Source: an uncultured Pontibacter sp. (lineage in GTDB: Bacteria > Bacteroidota > Bacteroidia > Cytophagales > Hymenobacteraceae). From it: DNA of 64,000 nucleotides. The stretch covers positions 62,001 to 126,000 of the forward strand of contig CANMMP010000001.1 in the NCBI GenBank assembly GCA_947499125.1, written 5' to 3'. A program made the translations under genes and the position numbers. The notes below the pieces were generated by a model. That model saw nothing but the letters and a program-made list of their open reading frames with translations. It had not been told where the DNA came from and searched no databases. Positions 1 to 9,248 of the stretch are shown one piece after another. How positions within the stretch are numbered: the first letter of the stretch is position 1; each line of letters opens with the position of its first letter.

Positions 1-910
1 CGTACACAATTCGTAAACCGTCACGGTCCGACTCATCACGTAAATCAGCTATACCTTCAATCTTCTTTTCATTGATAAGCGCAGCAGTTTTCTCGATAAG
101 AGATGCTTTGTTTACCATGTAAGGAATCTCGGTAACGATGATCTGCTCTTTGCCTGATGGCAACGTCTCGAATATAGCTCTGCCACGCATTAACACGCGC
201 CCACGGCCAGTTTCGAAAGCAGATTTAACGCCATCGTAACCATAAATGATACCACCTGTCGGGAAGTCCGGTGCAGTAACGTATTGCATCAGTTCCGCTA
301 TAGTTATCTCACGGTTATCGATATAAGCCACGATACCATTAATAACTTCGGTAAGGTTGTGCGGCGCCATGTTAGTGGCCATACCTACAGCTATACCTGA
401 TGTACCATTCACCAAAAGGTTAGGGAACTTGGCAGGCATTACGCTCGGCTCTTTCAGGGAGTCGTCGAAGTTTGGCACAAAGTCTACCGTATTCTTATCC
501 AGGTCATTCAAAAGCTCATCGGCAATACGCTTCAGGCGGGCTTCGGTATAACGCATGGCAGCCGGCGAGTCACCGTCAATAGAGCCATAGTTACCCTGGC
601 CATCTACCAGCGGGTAGCGCAAAGACCATTCCTGGGCCATACGCACCATGGTTTCGTAAACAGAGGAGTCACCGTGCGGGTGATACTTACCGAGCACCTC
701 TCCCACTATCCTGGCAGATTTTTTATAAGCTTTGTTATACGATACCCCCAGTTCAGACATACCATAAAGTACGCGGCGATGCACCGGCTTTAATCCGTCA
801 CGAACATCGGGTAAGGCTCTCGAAATGATAACAGACATTGAGTAGTCGATGTATGCACCACGCATTTCATCCTCAATGTTTATTGGTATTATTCTTTCGC
901 CTTCATTCAT
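1..910 (-). CDS. gyrA: DNA gyrase subunit A, 5' part (3' end outside window)
   Basis: Breakage-reunion subunit of DNA gyrase, which introduces negative supercoils using ATP together with GyrB. About 303 N-terminal residues are visible. The start at 910 gives [16 protein letters not shown], followed by [24 protein letters not shown], the classic start of the GyrA/ParC winged-helix domain. The catalytic tyrosine is Tyr121 in AAMRYTEAR, within one residue of E. coli Tyr122. The frame stays open to base 1, so the tower, coiled-coil and C-terminal beta-pinwheel domains lie outside. GyrA rather than ParC is favoured by the overall resemblance of this N-terminus to GyrA; the C-terminal domain that would settle it is not visible. 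Confidence 0.93.
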   Translation of the reverse strand, partial: MNEGERIIPINIEDEMRGAYIDYSMSVIISRALPDVRDGLKPVHRRVLYGMSELGVSYNKAYKKSARIVGEVLGKYHPHGDSSVYETMVRMAQEWSLRYPLVDGQGNYGSIDGDSPAAMRYTEARLKRIADELLNDLDKNTVDFVPNFDDSLKEPSVMPAKFPNLLVNGTSGIAVGMATNMAPHNLTEVINGIVAYIDNREITIAELMQYVTAPDFPTGGIIYGYDGVKSAFETGRGRVLMRGRAIFETLPSGKEQIIVTEIPYMVNKASLIEKTAALINEKKIEGIADLRDESDRDGLRIVY

Positions 911-992
911 CTTTTCGAAGTATAAAAATTGGTTTTTTATTTGACTTTATTAAAGGGCAATTTAACTAAAAAACAGCACACTGCTATATAGC

Positions 993-1232
993 TTAGTTCT
1001 TATTTTTGCTTCTATCCTTTTCGTTTTTCTTTTCCACTTTCTTTTTAGGCATCTTTTCGCCGTATTTCATATTCTGTTTTTTCCAGATAGGTACGCCACG
1101 ATACTCACCATTTCCGTGCGGGTGCACCATCCGGATCTGGCAAGGTTCTATGGGACATGCCGGTCTGCACGAAACCACCAATAAAGAAACTAGGAGAATG
1201 AAGAAGAGAAGTATAAAACGGTTTTTGGCCAT
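993..1232 (-). CDS. small Lys-rich lipoprotein, function unknown
   Basis: A 79-residue protein I cannot assign to a named family. It begins with a lipoprotein signal: hydrophobic residues 5-20, then lipobox VVSC with Cys22, so it is probably anchored in a membrane facing the periplasm. The mature part has two further cysteines (around PACPIEPC), a short segment HPHGNGEYRGVPIWKKQ that looks conserved in character, and a highly basic Lys/Glu-rich tail. It sits downstream of gyrA on the same strand with an 82-bp gap. The overlapping plus-strand frame has no signal or domain logic. The coding call rests on the lipobox and composition. Confidence 0.65.
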   Translation of the reverse strand: MAKNRFILLFFILLVSLLVVSCRPACPIEPCQIRMVHPHGNGEYRGVPIWKKQNMKYGEKMPKKKVEKKNEKDRSKNKN

Positions 1233-1355
1233 AATGAGAGGTTTTAGAGAGCAACGAAAATTACCTGAGCTCTCATATCCTTAACGTACAAATTTACACT
1301 TTTTTGAGTACATAAACCAGCATTTTAAGCATAGTTTATACCTGTTTCAGGGCTT

Positions 1356-2132
1356 TTATGCCGGGTGGAAACCATTTATGGTAAAGCCGCCGTCAACTGC
1401 AAGTGTCTGGCCGGTAATATATGCAGCTGCTGGCATACAGAAAAAGGCTACAGCTGCCGCTACATCTTCTGGGTTTCCTACTTTTCGGGCGGGAGTTCTG
1501 TTTACTACATTCTCATAAAATTCCTTGTTCTGAAGTACAGTATTGGCTAGTGGCGTTTTAATGTACCAGGGCGCAACGGCATTTACGCGTATGTTATCCG
1601 GTGCCCATTCGGCTGCCAGGTTGCGGGTAAGTTGTGTTAATGCCGCTTTCGTCATGCCATAAACGCTGCCGGTGCGCACGTGCGTTAGTCCGGCTACCGA
1701 TGTTACATGTATTATATTTCCCTGCTCTGAAGCCGCTAACAAGGGGTAACAAAGTTTGTTCAGGTCAAAGGCTGATCGCAGGTTGGTGTTCATGATAAAA
1801 TCGTATTCTTCTGAACTATAATCTGCGGTCGGTTTACGGATGTTGGTGCCGACATTATTTACCAGTATATCCAGGGCCTGCCAGTTTGCATTAACCCAAT
1901 CCATAACTATAGCTCGGCCTTCAGTGGTGCTAACATCAGCTGTAAGTATGTTCAGTTTTTTAGTAGATAGGGATTCTGCCAGCTTTTCTAATGCCTGTTG
2001 GTTTCGGGCAACAGCGAGTACTTCCGCACCAAGAGCCAGTAATTCTTTAACTGTGGCTTCGCCTATTCCTTTGGAACCACCTGTAACTATAGCTATTTGG
2101 CCTTCAAGCGACCATCTTTTTATTTTTACCAT
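1356..2132 (-). CDS. SDR family oxidoreductase (tropinone-reductase-like)
   Basis: A classical short-chain dehydrogenase/reductase of 258 residues. It has the cofactor motif TGGSKGIG (17-24), NNVG (92-95), the catalytic Ser145, and Tyr158/Lys162 in YGMTK. The C-terminal [12 protein letters not shown] is the usual SDR ending. The [10 protein letters not shown] stretch resembles the tropinone reductase-like branch, which is often NADPH-dependent. The true substrate cannot be read from sequence. The ATG at 2132 gives a normal-length N-terminus. The gene is monocistronic on the minus strand and divergent from the gene at 2236. Confidence 0.88.
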   Translation of the reverse strand: MVKIKRWSLEGQIAIVTGGSKGIGEATVKELLALGAEVLAVARNQQALEKLAESLSTKKLNILTADVSTTEGRAIVMDWVNANWQALDILVNNVGTNIRKPTADYSSEEYDFIMNTNLRSAFDLNKLCYPLLAASEQGNIIHVTSVAGLTHVRTGSVYGMTKAALTQLTRNLAAEWAPDNIRVNAVAPWYIKTPLANTVLQNKEFYENVVNRTPARKVGNPEDVAAAVAFFCMPAAAYITGQTLAVDGGFTINGFHPA

Positions 2133-2235
2133 TAATTTTAAGCTCCTTTTAGTAATAAAAATTTAATTAAACTTTCATTTAATTTAAAATATGTAATTTC
2201 AATTTTAAAATACTTCTTAGACTAATTAATTTATT

Positions 2236-2946
2236 ATGAAAAAGCTACTTTTCTTATTTTTTAGTTCTCTTCCCTTTTTCTGTATTAATACAGTTATAGC
2301 GCAAAGCAATCAAAATCAGAATAGAACATTTAATTCACGTGACGAAATACTTGCAACAACTCCTTTAGATAGAAGCATTAAAGGTACCCCTTACTTGGTT
2401 GACAAGTGGAGTAATGCCACTGTAGTGTTTTCCCCAAACCATGTTGTTGACAGACTTAAAATTAAGTATAATCTTTATTTTGATGAAGTCCTGATTTTGA
2501 AGTCTACTGGAGATTCGGTTGCTCTTTTAAATCAAAATATTACAAGTTTCACTTTTGAAGATGAAGACAAAAGGTTGAAGAAATATGTGAACAAATATAA
2601 CTTGCCTTTCAAAACCCCTTCCATTAAAAATACTTTTGTTCAAGTTTTATATAGTAGCGAAAATCTTATTTTTATAAAAGTAGCTTATTCCAAAGTTTCA
2701 AAAGCTGAGAAAGTACAAAGTTCATATTCCACATCTCGTAATTATGATGAGTATTTTACCATTGCTCAGTATTTTATTTTAAAGAATGGATTAGATCCTC
2801 AAGAGGTTAGATTGAATCGTAGGAACTTATTAACCTTGTATGAAGCTAGCGATAAAAAAGTTAAATCTTTTTTATCAAAGAACAAAATCGACACCAACTC
2901 CGAAGAAGGCTGGGCAAAGGTGATGGCCTATTACGAAACGCTTTAA
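2236..2946 (+). CDS. secreted hypothetical protein, AT-rich gene
   Basis: A 236-residue protein of unknown function. Residues 1-22 form a signal peptide (MKKLLFLFFSS..., cleavage likely after VIA and before Gln23), so it should be exported. The mature part is rich in Lys, Asn, Tyr and Phe, with no cysteine cluster, lipobox or repeat, and ends in a short helical segment. The gene is visibly more AT-rich than its neighbours, and so is the 100-bp upstream region. This could mean recent acquisition or relaxed selection. A strong hairpin terminator follows 23 bp after the stop. Confidence 0.7.
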   Translation: MKKLLFLFFSSLPFFCINTVIAQSNQNQNRTFNSRDEILATTPLDRSIKGTPYLVDKWSNATVVFSPNHVVDRLKIKYNLYFDEVLILKSTGDSVALLNQNITSFTFEDEDKRLKKYVNKYNLPFKTPSIKNTFVQVLYSSENLIFIKVAYSKVSKAEKVQSSYSTSRNYDEYFTIAQYFILKNGLDPQEVRLNRRNLLTLYEASDKKVKSFLSKNKIDTNSEEGWAKVMAYYETL

Positions 2947-2968
2947 GAACTTATACTTACACAACAGA

Positions 2969-2998
2969 AGAGCAGGCCTAAAAACCTGCTCTTTTTTA
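2969..2998. terminator. Rho-independent terminator between convergent genes
   Basis: Perfect 8-bp stem AGAGCAGG/CCTGCTCT (2969-2976 and 2985-2992) with an 8-nt loop, followed by a run of six T. It ends the plus-strand gene at 2946. The T-run reaches the stop of the opposing gene at 2996. Confidence 0.85.
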
Positions 2999-4012
2999 TT
3001 TGCTGCCCATTATGCGGTTCCAGTAATCCAGGAAATATTGCTTGTCTATTTTAGGGCGGTTATTTATTTCCTTAAAGCTTAAGCTGCCGTCTTCGTTTTT
3101 CCAGATGTGGTATACAAATACGTAGCCTCCGCCACTTTCCCGCCAGTCATCAAACTTACCAAAGCGCAGGTCATTCATCTTTATACCTTTCTCAGCTGGC
3201 TCTATCGTATAATAGCCCTTTGTTATTTCAAGTAAACGGTCCAGCCTCGGGTTGCCTAAGTATAGTTCCAGCAGGTGTTTGTTCTGGGGCTCAAAACTAT
3301 AGTTTATACTATCAGACTTATCGAAGAGCGAATAGAAACCGTTGAAAAATCCGTCTGGCGTTTGTGCAGTAACAGACCAGAAAATAGTGTTAAGTGGTGT
3401 TGGCTTACTGATGTAGGAAGTATAAGACACGTCTTGCTTTTCAAAGTTTGCTTCGAACACCTGGTTGGCCGCAGCTTTAGCCCCAAACGAGAATAACAGG
3501 TATAGGCAACTAATGGCGAGACCGGTATAGTTTAATATGCGTCGTTTTTTGCTTTTGCGATCATAAAAAGCAGCTGCAATTACAAACACCATAAAAGGCA
3601 AGGTATACAGCGGGTCTATTACAAACACATTATAAAATGCAACGCCATAGTTACTGAATGGCCAGAAAAGCTGTGTTCCCCAGGTTGTGCAGCTATCGAG
3701 TAAAATATGCGTTACAAAGCCCCAGAAGAATAACCAGCCCCACTCCTTCCAGGTCGTTTCATTTTTTTTATAAAGCTTACTTAATAGCAAGCCCAGCAAT
3801 GGAGATATAACTAAAGCAAAAAGAAAAGAGTGTGTTACAGACCTGTGAAAGCTTAACTGCCCCACCATATCCAGCAGAGGGTTGGCAAGCACATCCAGGT
3901 CAGGAATGGTGCCCGCAATTGCTCCCCACAGTAGCGCTTTATTGCCAAGCTTTTTACCGGCAACCAACTCGCCCACCGATGCGCCAAGAACAACCTGTGT
4001 AAGTGAATCCAT
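2996..4012 (-). CDS. YdjM-like inner-membrane metal-dependent hydrolase
   Basis: A 338-residue membrane protein of the YdjM/DUF457 metal-dependent hydrolase family. Family marks are the N-terminal MDSLTQ, the TIPDLD segment and the SFHRSVTHS motif, which carry the conserved Asp/His residues expected to bind metal. Several hydrophobic segments follow (roughly 60-76, 93-110, 135-150 and 165-185), then a soluble C-terminal domain of about 150 residues. Members are thought to act at the inner membrane, but substrates are not established. The ATG at 4012 is the natural start because MDSLTQ is the family N-terminus. It lies 61 bp downstream of the next minus-strand gene. Confidence 0.85.
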   Translation of the reverse strand: MDSLTQVVLGASVGELVAGKKLGNKALLWGAIAGTIPDLDVLANPLLDMVGQLSFHRSVTHSFLFALVISPLLGLLLSKLYKKNETTWKEWGWLFFWGFVTHILLDSCTTWGTQLFWPFSNYGVAFYNVFVIDPLYTLPFMVFVIAAAFYDRKSKKRRILNYTGLAISCLYLLFSFGAKAAANQVFEANFEKQDVSYTSYISKPTPLNTIFWSVTAQTPDGFFNGFYSLFDKSDSINYSFEPQNKHLLELYLGNPRLDRLLEITKGYYTIEPAEKGIKMNDLRFGKFDDWRESGGGYVFVYHIWKNEDGSLSFKEINNRPKIDKQYFLDYWNRIMGSK

Positions 4013-4073
4013 GTGAAGTATAAAAAAACCGCTGCCATAACTCTGAAAATTATGGCAGCGGTGTATAGAGTTG

Positions 4074-5270
4074 TTATTTGATTATGGTCATGCGCTTAAA
4101 CTCCTTTGTCCTGTCGAAAAGGTAACGGAAGGTAGCATGTGTTTTATAAACGCGGCCTCCAAGTTTTTCTACCAGGTGCATCATCTTAGGGTTAAAGTCG
4201 CCTATCCAGTTCATCTGCAGGTCTACGTAAGGCATGCTCGGGTTGCTTTGGATCACTTTACCTGCTTCTACTATCATGGCTGCTTCTACGCCCCTGCTCT
4301 GGTGCTCTGGGGTAATGCCGAACACAATACCATACATGGTTTTGCACCCTCCGCGCCACTTATGAAACAAGAACTTAAGCTTGCCCCACAGGTTCATTTT
4401 GCCATCCACATACTTAAATAGTTGGTTAAGTTCAGGTATAGCTATAAAGAAACCGACAGGCTGGTCTTCGTAGTAAGCAAACCACATAATCCGCTCATCA
4501 ATCACAGGTTTCAGGGTGCGCATAATGGTAGCAGCCTGCGCTTCGGTCATGGGTTTAACACCTTCGTGCTTTGCCCAACCTTTGTTATAGACCGTCCTGA
4601 AATCCTCTGTGTATTTCGGAAGATCCTTGATCTTCATGTGCTCGAAACTATAAGCAGGGTTGCTAAGGATGCGCTGTGCTTTCAGGTTGTTGTCTTCTGG
4701 TAGCGGTTCTTCTACCAAACGGTAATAAGTATACTGGTTAAAGTATAGACCGAAACCGTAAGTCTCAAATAACTGCTGATAGTATGGATAATTATAGTGC
4801 ATACTATAGGTTGGAGGATAAAAGCCCTCTATTAACAGGCCCCACCATTTATCGCGGTCACCGAAGTTTATTGGGCCATCCATCGCTTCCATGCCACGCT
4901 CCTGCAGCCAGTTTTTGCAAGCGTCGAAAAGAATATTAGCTGCTTCCTGGTTATCTATGCAATCAAAAAAGCCCATGCCACCGGTAGGTTGCTCCGATGC
5001 ATTTACAGTGCGTTTATTTATGAACGCGGCTACTCTGCCAATAAGCTTTCCTTTAGCGTCTTTTAATATCCAGCGGATGGCTTCGCCGTCTTTTAGTAGC
5101 CTGTTCTTCTTCGGGTCAAAAACGTTGAGCACGTCTTTGTCAAGTGGGCGGATATAATTCCGGTCTTTTTTATAAAGATCAATCTGAACCTGAAGAAACT
5201 TTTTTTCAAGTTCCGGGGTGGTTACTTCTATCAGTTGCATAGTAGAATTACTGTTAGCGTCGATATCCAA
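4074..5270 (-). CDS. GNAT-fold protein, YghO-like
   Basis: A 398-residue protein resembling the YghO-like group of N-acetyltransferase-fold proteins. Evidence is the C-terminal GNAT-like stretch (GIVFGITPEHQSRGVEAAMI, a variant of the acetyl-CoA pyrophosphate loop Q/RxxGxG/A) and the characteristic GPINFGDRDKWWGLLIEGF segment near residue 135. It has no signal peptide and is probably cytoplasmic. An internal Met11 (MQLIEVTTPE) is an equally good start and would shorten it to 388 residues. The substrate is unknown; acyltransferase activity is inferred only from the fold. Confidence 0.72.
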   Translation of the reverse strand: MDIDANSNSTMQLIEVTTPELEKKFLQVQIDLYKKDRNYIRPLDKDVLNVFDPKKNRLLKDGEAIRWILKDAKGKLIGRVAAFINKRTVNASEQPTGGMGFFDCIDNQEAANILFDACKNWLQERGMEAMDGPINFGDRDKWWGLLIEGFYPPTYSMHYNYPYYQQLFETYGFGLYFNQYTYYRLVEEPLPEDNNLKAQRILSNPAYSFEHMKIKDLPKYTEDFRTVYNKGWAKHEGVKPMTEAQAATIMRTLKPVIDERIMWFAYYEDQPVGFFIAIPELNQLFKYVDGKMNLWGKLKFLFHKWRGGCKTMYGIVFGITPEHQSRGVEAAMIVEAGKVIQSNPSMPYVDLQMNWIGDFNPKMMHLVEKLGGRVYKTHATFRYLFDRTKEFKRMTIIK

Positions 5271-5323
5271 AAGTAAAGTATTAATACGGATATATCATAA
5301 ACTATATAAAGCGGCTGCCCTGA

Positions 5324-5358
5324 AAACAAAAATGCCTCCAGATATTTCTGAAGGCATT
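5324..5358 (-). terminator. terminator downstream of tRNA-Thr pair
   Basis: On the minus strand a hairpin AATGCCT...AGGCATT (5331-5358) extends with a few internal pairs and is followed by TTTTTGTTTT. It sits just 3' of the second tRNA-Thr in transcription order and upstream of the GNAT-like gene. Confidence 0.75.
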
Positions 5359-5367
5359 CGGGGAAAG

Positions 5368-5440
<73 letters not shown>

Positions 5441-5458
5441 TTGTACTTATGTTTGAAA

Positions 5459-5492
5459 TAAAAAGCACATGCAGTACAAACATGTGCTTTTT
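5459..5492. terminator. bidirectional hairpin between the two tRNA-Thr genes
   Basis: An 11-bp stem, AAAAGCACATG/CATGTGCTTTT, with T-runs on both strands, lies between the two tRNAs. It should end or process the upstream tRNA transcript, so the two tRNAs may be separate transcription units. Confidence 0.75.
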
Positions 5493-5498
5493 TAGGTG

Positions 5499-5571
<73 letters not shown>

Positions 5572-5695
5572 TTACTCTGGTGTGCCTTAGTGTCCTAAAG
5601 CGTTGCAAAGGTATGCCCTATTTTGAAAACTGCAAATACCCTGTTCAACTTTTTTTAGAGTTTAACCTTAATCTTTTGAATTTCAGGTATAAAAA

Positions 5696-7744
5696 TTATC
5701 CTCTGAAGGCTCTTAGCTGCCGGTTAAGCTGGTCAATACGTTGTTGTGCATCTGCAATACGGCCATCGTACTCTTCGCGCAGCTTATCGGCATTCTTAGA
5801 TCGGGCAAAGAACTCGATGTTGGTACGCAGTGTCTGGATGTCGTTCTGAAGCTGTGATATCTCACGACGTATCGTCTGCTCTTTATGGTATAGTTTCTGA
5901 GAAGCATCCGGGCTGTTCTTCAGCCTCTCTACCTGCAGCTTCACGATCATTTCGTTGCGCTCTTCAATGCTCAGGTCAGTTACACGCTCCAGGTATTTCT
6001 CCATCAGCGATATAAACTTCTCTTCCACTTTAGGGCTGCTGCGCTGGTTCTTTTTATCGAGTTCGCGCCACTGGTTTACAAACTGTTCGTATTCCTGCAA
6101 ACTTCCCGGTGCCGATGGCTGAGATAGGTTTTCAGCGATACGCTCACACAAGATACTTTTCTCGGCCGATAGCTTTTCCATTTCGGCAGAACGGTCCTGT
6201 TCGTGAGATTGCTTACGGTCGAAAAACTCGTTACAAGCCGAACGGAAACGTTGCCAGATCTTATCCGAATGTTTATCAGGCACACGACCAATAGTCTTCC
6301 ATTTTTTCTGGAGTTGTATCAGCTTTTCCTTTGTAGCATTCCAGTCGTTGCTATCCTTCAGGCTTTCGGCCTGTTCGCAAAGCTCGGTCTTCTGGCGCAG
6401 GTTCTGCATTTTCTGCTCATCCAGGCCTTTAAAGAACTGGTTCTTATGCTGGAAAAAAGCTTTATAGTTGCCCCAGAACGTTTTGTTTATTTCGTCGGCA
6501 TATTCTTTAGGCACTAAACCCGCAGCGTCCCACTCTTCTTTCAGTTTCTGTATTTCGTCTGTTTTGTCGCGCCAGTCGTTTATGCGGTCGGTTGTAAAGT
6601 TGGGGTACTCTTGCAGGCGTTCAAGTAAGGCACGTTTAGTTTCCAGGTTCTTCATTTCCTGACCACGACGTTCTTCCTGGTAAGCCTTACGGCGTGCATG
6701 TACCTTCTCCGAAGCCTGTATAAACTTTTCCCAGATCGGGTCGCGCTGCTCATTTGGCACCGGGCCAATGTTCTTCCATTCTTCGTGAAGATGGCGCAGC
6801 TCTTCCAGGGCTTTGTTTATAGTTGGCTCCTGCACCAGCGCTTCGGCACGTTCTATCAGTTGCAGTTTGGCATCCAGGTTTCGCTTTCGGTCCAGCTCTT
6901 TCAGCTCAAAAAATATACTGCGGTTGTTATAGAAGATGTCGAGCAGGGCGTGGTACGAATCCCAAAGTTGTTGGGTAGCACCTGCTGGTACCTGGCCTAT
7001 ACTTTTCCATTCGGTCTGTAGTTTTTTAAGCTCGTCGGTACTGCTTTTTGTTTCGGCAGCTTCTACCAACTCACGAAGGCGGGCTAATAGCTCCTGCTTG
7101 CGTTCCAGGTTGCGCTGGCGCTGTTCCTCCGACTGCTGTCGTTCCTGGTGGCGTGCATCCCGATAACTGGTCAGCAGTTTTTCGAGGTCCTGGTGCTCAG
7201 GGCTGGTGTGAAAAGAGAAATCTTCATCAGTACCTCCCTCCTCTTTAAAGCGCTCCAGGGCATCGTGTTTTTCAGCCTGAAAACGCTCCTCATAAAGGCG
7301 CTGGATCTCGTTTATAGTACGGTGTTTTTTTCGGGCATCACTACCCTTTAATATCGTAAAAAGCTGGGTGCGTAAATCATCCGTAGATAGCAGGCTATAG
7401 TCGGTATGGTCGTCCTCTTCGTGCTCCTCTTCTTCATGATGCTCCACATGGTCTGCTCCGGTTGCTGCTGCAGGTTTTTCTTCAGATGCCACATCGGTAG
7501 TGCCGGTGTTTGCTTCCACAAACGTTTCGGTTATTTCCTCCGTTTTGGCGGCTTCTTCAGGTGTTTTCAGGTCAGGCTGTACTTCTGGCTGTTGCTCTTT
7601 CGGCACCTCGTCAGTCGTAGCTTTTCCTTCAGGCGCGTGGGCCTGGTTTGGTGTTGTTTCGGGCTGTTGTTCTGCAGCGTTCTGATTCTCAGGCTTGTTT
7701 GCCTCAGCTCCGGTGGTGTCCAGATCCTTGTTCTGTGTGGTCAT
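5696..7744 (-). CDS. DUF349 repeat protein
   Basis: A 682-residue cytoplasmic protein made of several DUF349 helical repeats. The repeat signature is W-K-x-I-G-x-V-P followed by a W/F helix. It is seen as EWKSIGQVP, EWKNIGPVP, EWDAAGLVP and KWKTIGRVP, with a fifth degenerate copy. The first ~130 residues are acidic and low-complexity (Glu, Pro, Thr, Ala), and the C-terminus is coiled coil. DUF349 proteins are widespread in Bacteroidota, and their molecular role is not established. The start at 7744 is the only early ATG. No signal peptide or membrane segment is visible. Confidence 0.9.
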   Translation of the reverse strand: MTTQNKDLDTTGAEANKPENQNAAEQQPETTPNQAHAPEGKATTDEVPKEQQPEVQPDLKTPEEAAKTEEITETFVEANTGTTDVASEEKPAAATGADHVEHHEEEEHEEDDHTDYSLLSTDDLRTQLFTILKGSDARKKHRTINEIQRLYEERFQAEKHDALERFKEEGGTDEDFSFHTSPEHQDLEKLLTSYRDARHQERQQSEEQRQRNLERKQELLARLRELVEAAETKSSTDELKKLQTEWKSIGQVPAGATQQLWDSYHALLDIFYNNRSIFFELKELDRKRNLDAKLQLIERAEALVQEPTINKALEELRHLHEEWKNIGPVPNEQRDPIWEKFIQASEKVHARRKAYQEERRGQEMKNLETKRALLERLQEYPNFTTDRINDWRDKTDEIQKLKEEWDAAGLVPKEYADEINKTFWGNYKAFFQHKNQFFKGLDEQKMQNLRQKTELCEQAESLKDSNDWNATKEKLIQLQKKWKTIGRVPDKHSDKIWQRFRSACNEFFDRKQSHEQDRSAEMEKLSAEKSILCERIAENLSQPSAPGSLQEYEQFVNQWRELDKKNQRSSPKVEEKFISLMEKYLERVTDLSIEERNEMIVKLQVERLKNSPDASQKLYHKEQTIRREISQLQNDIQTLRTNIEFFARSKNADKLREEYDGRIADAQQRIDQLNRQLRAFRG

Positions 7745-7774
7745 GATTACGGTTTAGTTTACAACGTAATAACT

Positions 7775-8347
7775 TTAGTTCAGGCGAGGGTCTACCGGAT
7801 AATTTGATAGCACCTTATACTTGCCTCCCATTTGGCGCAGGATGCTTCGCCAAAGGGTATCTGCCTCTAAATTAAACAATTTATTCACAGCATTGTTATT
7901 AACGATCCAAACATTTTTATCGATTTCTTCCTGAAGTTGCCCGGCCGTCCAGCCTGAATAGCCTAAAAAGAACCTTACATCGTCGGTTGTAACTGCCCCG
8001 GTGCCTATCATGGTACGCAACATTTCGAAGTCGCCGCCCCAGTACAGGTCCTCTCCCAGTTTTACTGCCTGAGCCAGGTCCGGGATGCGGTGCAGGTAGT
8101 GCAGCGTATTATACTGCACCGGGCCACCAATGCCAAGTGTTACATCAAATGCATCATTATATATATCAACCACATCCGATAATTTAAGATCGGACAGGCG
8201 GTTAAGTACAAGCCCAAAAGAACCTTCGTTTTCGCTATGGTTACACAACAATACTACTGACCGGTCAAAGGTTGAGTCGCCCAGGTATGGTTCTGATATT
8301 AAAATACTACCGCTCATAGGTTTTGTTAACCTTGCTTCTTCCATCAT
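7775..8347 (-). CDS. YqgE/AlgH family protein
   Basis: A 190-residue protein with clear UPF0301 (YqgE/AlgH) features: GSILISEPYLGD near the N-terminus, FDRSVVLLCNHSENEGSFGLVLNR, GIGGPV, and FFLGYSGWTAGQLQEEI. The family is single-domain and cytoplasmic. It has been linked to regulation (AlgH in Pseudomonas), but no biochemical function is agreed. Two adjacent ATG codons make the start ambiguous by one residue. It is followed by the DUF349 gene after 30 bp on the same strand, so the two may be co-transcribed. Confidence 0.93.
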   Translation of the reverse strand: MMEEARLTKPMSGSILISEPYLGDSTFDRSVVLLCNHSENEGSFGLVLNRLSDLKLSDVVDIYNDAFDVTLGIGGPVQYNTLHYLHRIPDLAQAVKLGEDLYWGGDFEMLRTMIGTGAVTTDDVRFFLGYSGWTAGQLQEEIDKNVWIVNNNAVNKLFNLEADTLWRSILRQMGGKYKVLSNYPVDPRLN

Positions 8348-8510
8348 GTTATATCAGTTAAAGTATATTTGTAGTACTCTTTCTGCCGCTGTTATAGTTA
8401 CAGACTTCCTTACAATTATAAGTCAATGTATAAACTGCACTACGCATGTGCTCTGTTTTGGGTGCCTGATGCTAAAAATTGTGTAAAAGGCTTTTTGTAC
8501 CTCTTTAAAA

Positions 8511-8541
8511 TTGTGGTCTGAACATATTATTTATAATTTTG
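8511..8541 (+). promoter_or_regulatory. Bacteroidetes-type promoter for pdxH
   Basis: The -7 box TAATTTTG (8534-8541) matches TAnnTTTG exactly. A TTG at 8511-8513 lies 20 nt upstream in the -33 position. Predicted transcription starts near 8546-8550, downstream of the TTG codon at 8539, which supports the ATG at 8560 as the pdxH start. Confidence 0.6.
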
Positions 8542-8559
8542 GATAAATTGATAAATGCT

Positions 8560-9210
8560 ATGTCGCTGTTACCAAACCTTGCCGCCATCCGGAAAAACTA
8601 TGCTATGGAGTCGCTGACCGAAGATACGGTAGCTACAGAACCAGTGAGCCAGTTTAAACTATGGATGGAAGAGGCAATTGCCGCAGAAGTGAATGAGCCT
8701 ACCGCTATGGTTATTTCTACGGTAAATAATGCCGGAAGGCCTTCTGCCCGGGTAGTGTTACTGAAAGATGTGAACCCGGATGGCTTTGTTTTCTTTACGA
8801 ACTACAACAGTCGTAAGGGCCGCGAACTACAGCAAAACCCGGTTGCTTCGCTCACCTTTTTCTGGCCTGAGCTGGAAAGGCAGGTACGTATTGAAGGAAC
8901 GATAGAAAGAGTAGCTCCCCAGGTGTCAGATAACTATTTTCATAGCCGGCCGGTAGGCAGCCAGATCGGTGCCTGGGCATCACCTCAAAGCCAACCTATA
9001 AACAGCCGGAACGACCTGGAAAAAGCGGACGCTGAGTTTACAAATAAGTTTTCGGGCTTGCAGGTTATACCCAGGCCGGAGCATTGGGGTGGTTTTATAC
9101 TTCGCCCGGATGTAGTTGAGTTCTGGCAAGGACGACCAAACAGGCTGCACGACCGTATTGTGTACGAATTGCATAACAATAGCTGGCAACTGATACGCCT
9201 GGCACCTTAA
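8560..9210 (+). CDS. pdxH: pyridoxamine 5'-phosphate oxidase
   Basis: FMN-dependent oxidase that converts pyridoxamine or pyridoxine 5'-phosphate to pyridoxal 5'-phosphate. The 216-residue product from ATG 8560 begins MSLLPNLAAIRKNYAMESL, like other family members. Family marks include RVVLLKDVNPDGFVFFTNYNSRKG (FMN/substrate binding), a Q-R-x-E stretch, SQIGAWASPQSQ, and the C-terminal WGGFILRPDVVEFWQGRPNRLHDR. A TTG seven codons upstream is in frame but overlaps the -7 promoter box, so I reject it as the start. The next gene on the same strand starts 38 bp after this stop. Confidence 0.95.
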   Translation: MSLLPNLAAIRKNYAMESLTEDTVATEPVSQFKLWMEEAIAAEVNEPTAMVISTVNNAGRPSARVVLLKDVNPDGFVFFTNYNSRKGRELQQNPVASLTFFWPELERQVRIEGTIERVAPQVSDNYFHSRPVGSQIGAWASPQSQPINSRNDLEKADAEFTNKFSGLQVIPRPEHWGGFILRPDVVEFWQGRPNRLHDRIVYELHNNSWQLIRLAP

Positions 9211-9248
9211 AGCAATAGCGATAAAACTTTTATATTTCACCCGAACCG

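Noticed and set aside
7406..7807. 133-codon plus-strand frame rich in Phe, Cys and Leu
   Set aside because: Antisense to the acidic low-complexity N-terminus of the DUF349 protein, which explains its odd composition.
8539..8559. TTG start for pdxH seven codons upstream
   Set aside because: It overlaps the exact TAnnTTTG box at 8534-8541 and would lie before the predicted transcription start.
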